DNA of 64,000 nucleotides from Mucilaginibacter kameinonensis (lineage in GTDB: Bacteria; Bacteroidota; Bacteroidia; Sphingobacteriales; Sphingobacteriaceae). The stretch spans positions 1,240,001 through 1,304,000 of the forward strand of contig NZ_RCWZ01000002.1 of assembly GCF_003675385.1 (NCBI RefSeq), given 5' to 3'. The notes under the pieces are model-generated. The model saw only the letters and a program-made list of their open reading frames with translations. It ran no database searches and was not told the origin of the DNA. The translations under genes were made by a program, and so were the position numbers. Positions 63,424 to 64,000 of the stretch are shown here, piece after piece (positions within the stretch are counted from its first letter, which is position 1; every line of letters starts with the position of its first letter).

Positions 63424-63585
63424 ATGAAAACACAAGCCCTTCAACCTACCGTAAGTTTTAATGTAAAACCAATTACAGGATTTAAAATCCCTGCTGGTTT
63501 TTGCATGAATATGCTTGTAAAACTTATTCGTTTTATTGGCTCTGTAAACCTTGCGACCTGTAAAGACGATCAATTTATTTTTTAA
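63424..63585 (+). CDS. small hypothetical protein, 53 residues
   Basis: The frame begins at an ATG (MKTQALQPTVSFNVKPITGF) and ends 21 bases before the peroxiredoxin start, so it may be its operon partner. The middle has a weakly hydrophobic helix (FCMNMLVKLIRFIGSVNLA) and two Cys. No family is recognised. Because it is short and not clearly conserved, it may instead be an untranslated leader. Confidence 0.4.
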   Translation: MKTQALQPTVSFNVKPITGFKIPAGFCMNMLVKLIRFIGSVNLATCKDDQFIF

Positions 63586-63606
63586 CCACTTAAAACTATA
63601 AGCATC

Positions 63607-64000
63607 ATGAGTATCAGATTAAACGACACAGCTCCCGATTTTCAGGCAGAAACAACTGAAGGAACTATCAATTTTCATAATTGGATAGGGGATGGTTGGG
63701 CAATTCTTTTTTCGCACCCTAAAGATTTTACCCCTGTTTGCACTACCGAACTGGGTTACATGGCAAAACTTGCGCCCGAATTTCAACAGCGTAATTGTAA
63801 AGTGATTGGCTTAAGTGTCGACCCGGTTGGTCGTCATGCCGAATGGGCAAAAGATATCCACGAAACACAGGGATATGCTGTAAACTATCCCATGATAGGC
63901 GACTCTGACCTGGCTATAGCAAAATTATACGATATGTTACCTGCCGATGAACCAGGAACCTCAGAGGGACGCACTGCTGCTACCAATCAAACTGTGCGCT
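63607..64000 (+). CDS. 1-Cys peroxiredoxin, Prx6 type (cut by window edge)
   Basis: The first 131 codons of a peroxiredoxin that reduces hydrogen peroxide and organic peroxides. The peroxidatic Cys45 is in HPKDFTPVCTTELG, the Prx6 signature (PVCTTE). The thioredoxin fold starts LNDTAPDFQAETTEG and continues CKVIGLSVDPVGRHAEW and YPMIGDSDLAIAKLYDM. The gene runs off the right edge. A Crp/Fnr gene upstream could control it. Confidence 0.95.
   Translation, partial: MSIRLNDTAPDFQAETTEGTINFHNWIGDGWAILFSHPKDFTPVCTTELGYMAKLAPEFQQRNCKVIGLSVDPVGRHAEWAKDIHETQGYAVNYPMIGDSDLAIAKLYDMLPADEPGTSEGRTAATNQTVR

Overview
The window looks like chromosomal DNA from a Bacteroidota bacterium of the Sphingobacteriaceae, most like Mucilaginibacter or Pedobacter; the genus is an inference. 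Reasons: many gene starts are preceded by the Bacteroidota -7 promoter box TAnnTTTG and almost none by a Shine-Dalgarno sequence. There are several families typical of the phylum (DUF3857 proteins, an MG2/TonB-plug protein, DUF3863, lipoproteins with FGC or LGC lipoboxes, a CC-containing Crp/Fnr regulator). Intergenic DNA is rich in palindromic and word-like repeats. No rRNA, CRISPR array, prophage or complete insertion sequence was seen.

Layout. 1-9.9 kb: start of galactokinase, YciI-like protein, aldo/keto reductase, DUF1761 membrane protein, a large envelope protein, a tandem pair of paralogous lipoproteins, CYTH protein, DUF3892 protein, and an ArsR repressor/AHSA1 pair with a doubled operator. 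9.9-16 kb: gltD and gltB (glutamate synthase). 16-24 kb: ppnP, small exported proteins, an acetyltransferase, DUF2236 and DUF2809 genes, a KilA-N protein, and an LtaS-type sulfatase-fold membrane enzyme. 24-34 kb: mutS, NlpC/P60 lipoprotein, a 42-residue membrane protein, two DUF3857 proteins, a DnaQ-type exonuclease, and queG, whose stop codon lies in a 15-copy heptamer array. 34-45.5 kb: STAS-like protein, deacetylase, TraB/TIKI-like lipoprotein, exported Gfo/Idh/MocA protein, ruvB, polyprenol-phosphate mannosyltransferase, POT peptide transporter, thiolase, and an SPFH operon ending in an Arc-type regulator. 45.5-47.6 kb: a PgpH-like c-di-AMP phosphodiesterase.

47.7-55.6 kb is the most unusual stretch. 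Two nearly identical tRNA-Ser(GCU) genes are followed by an overlapping pair encoding a PNKP-like 5'-hydroxyl polynucleotide kinase and a Thg1-like 3'-5' RNA polymerase. Next come a 1520-residue DUF4011 / SF1 helicase / Vsr-like nuclease / DUF3320 protein and a Tat-exported DUF3863 protein. The kinase and Thg1-like enzyme could act in sequence on broken RNA 5' ends, so I read this as a candidate tRNA or RNA repair cassette beside a possible defence helicase.

55.7-64 kb: a GAF histidine kinase, then MarR regulator, APH-fold kinase, rifampicin phosphotransferase (Rph type) and FAD monooxygenase, a grouping that suggests antibiotic modification. It ends with a Crp/Fnr regulator and a 1-Cys peroxiredoxin cut by the window edge. 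Several genes have the -7 box exactly five bases before the start codon, which suggests leaderless mRNAs.
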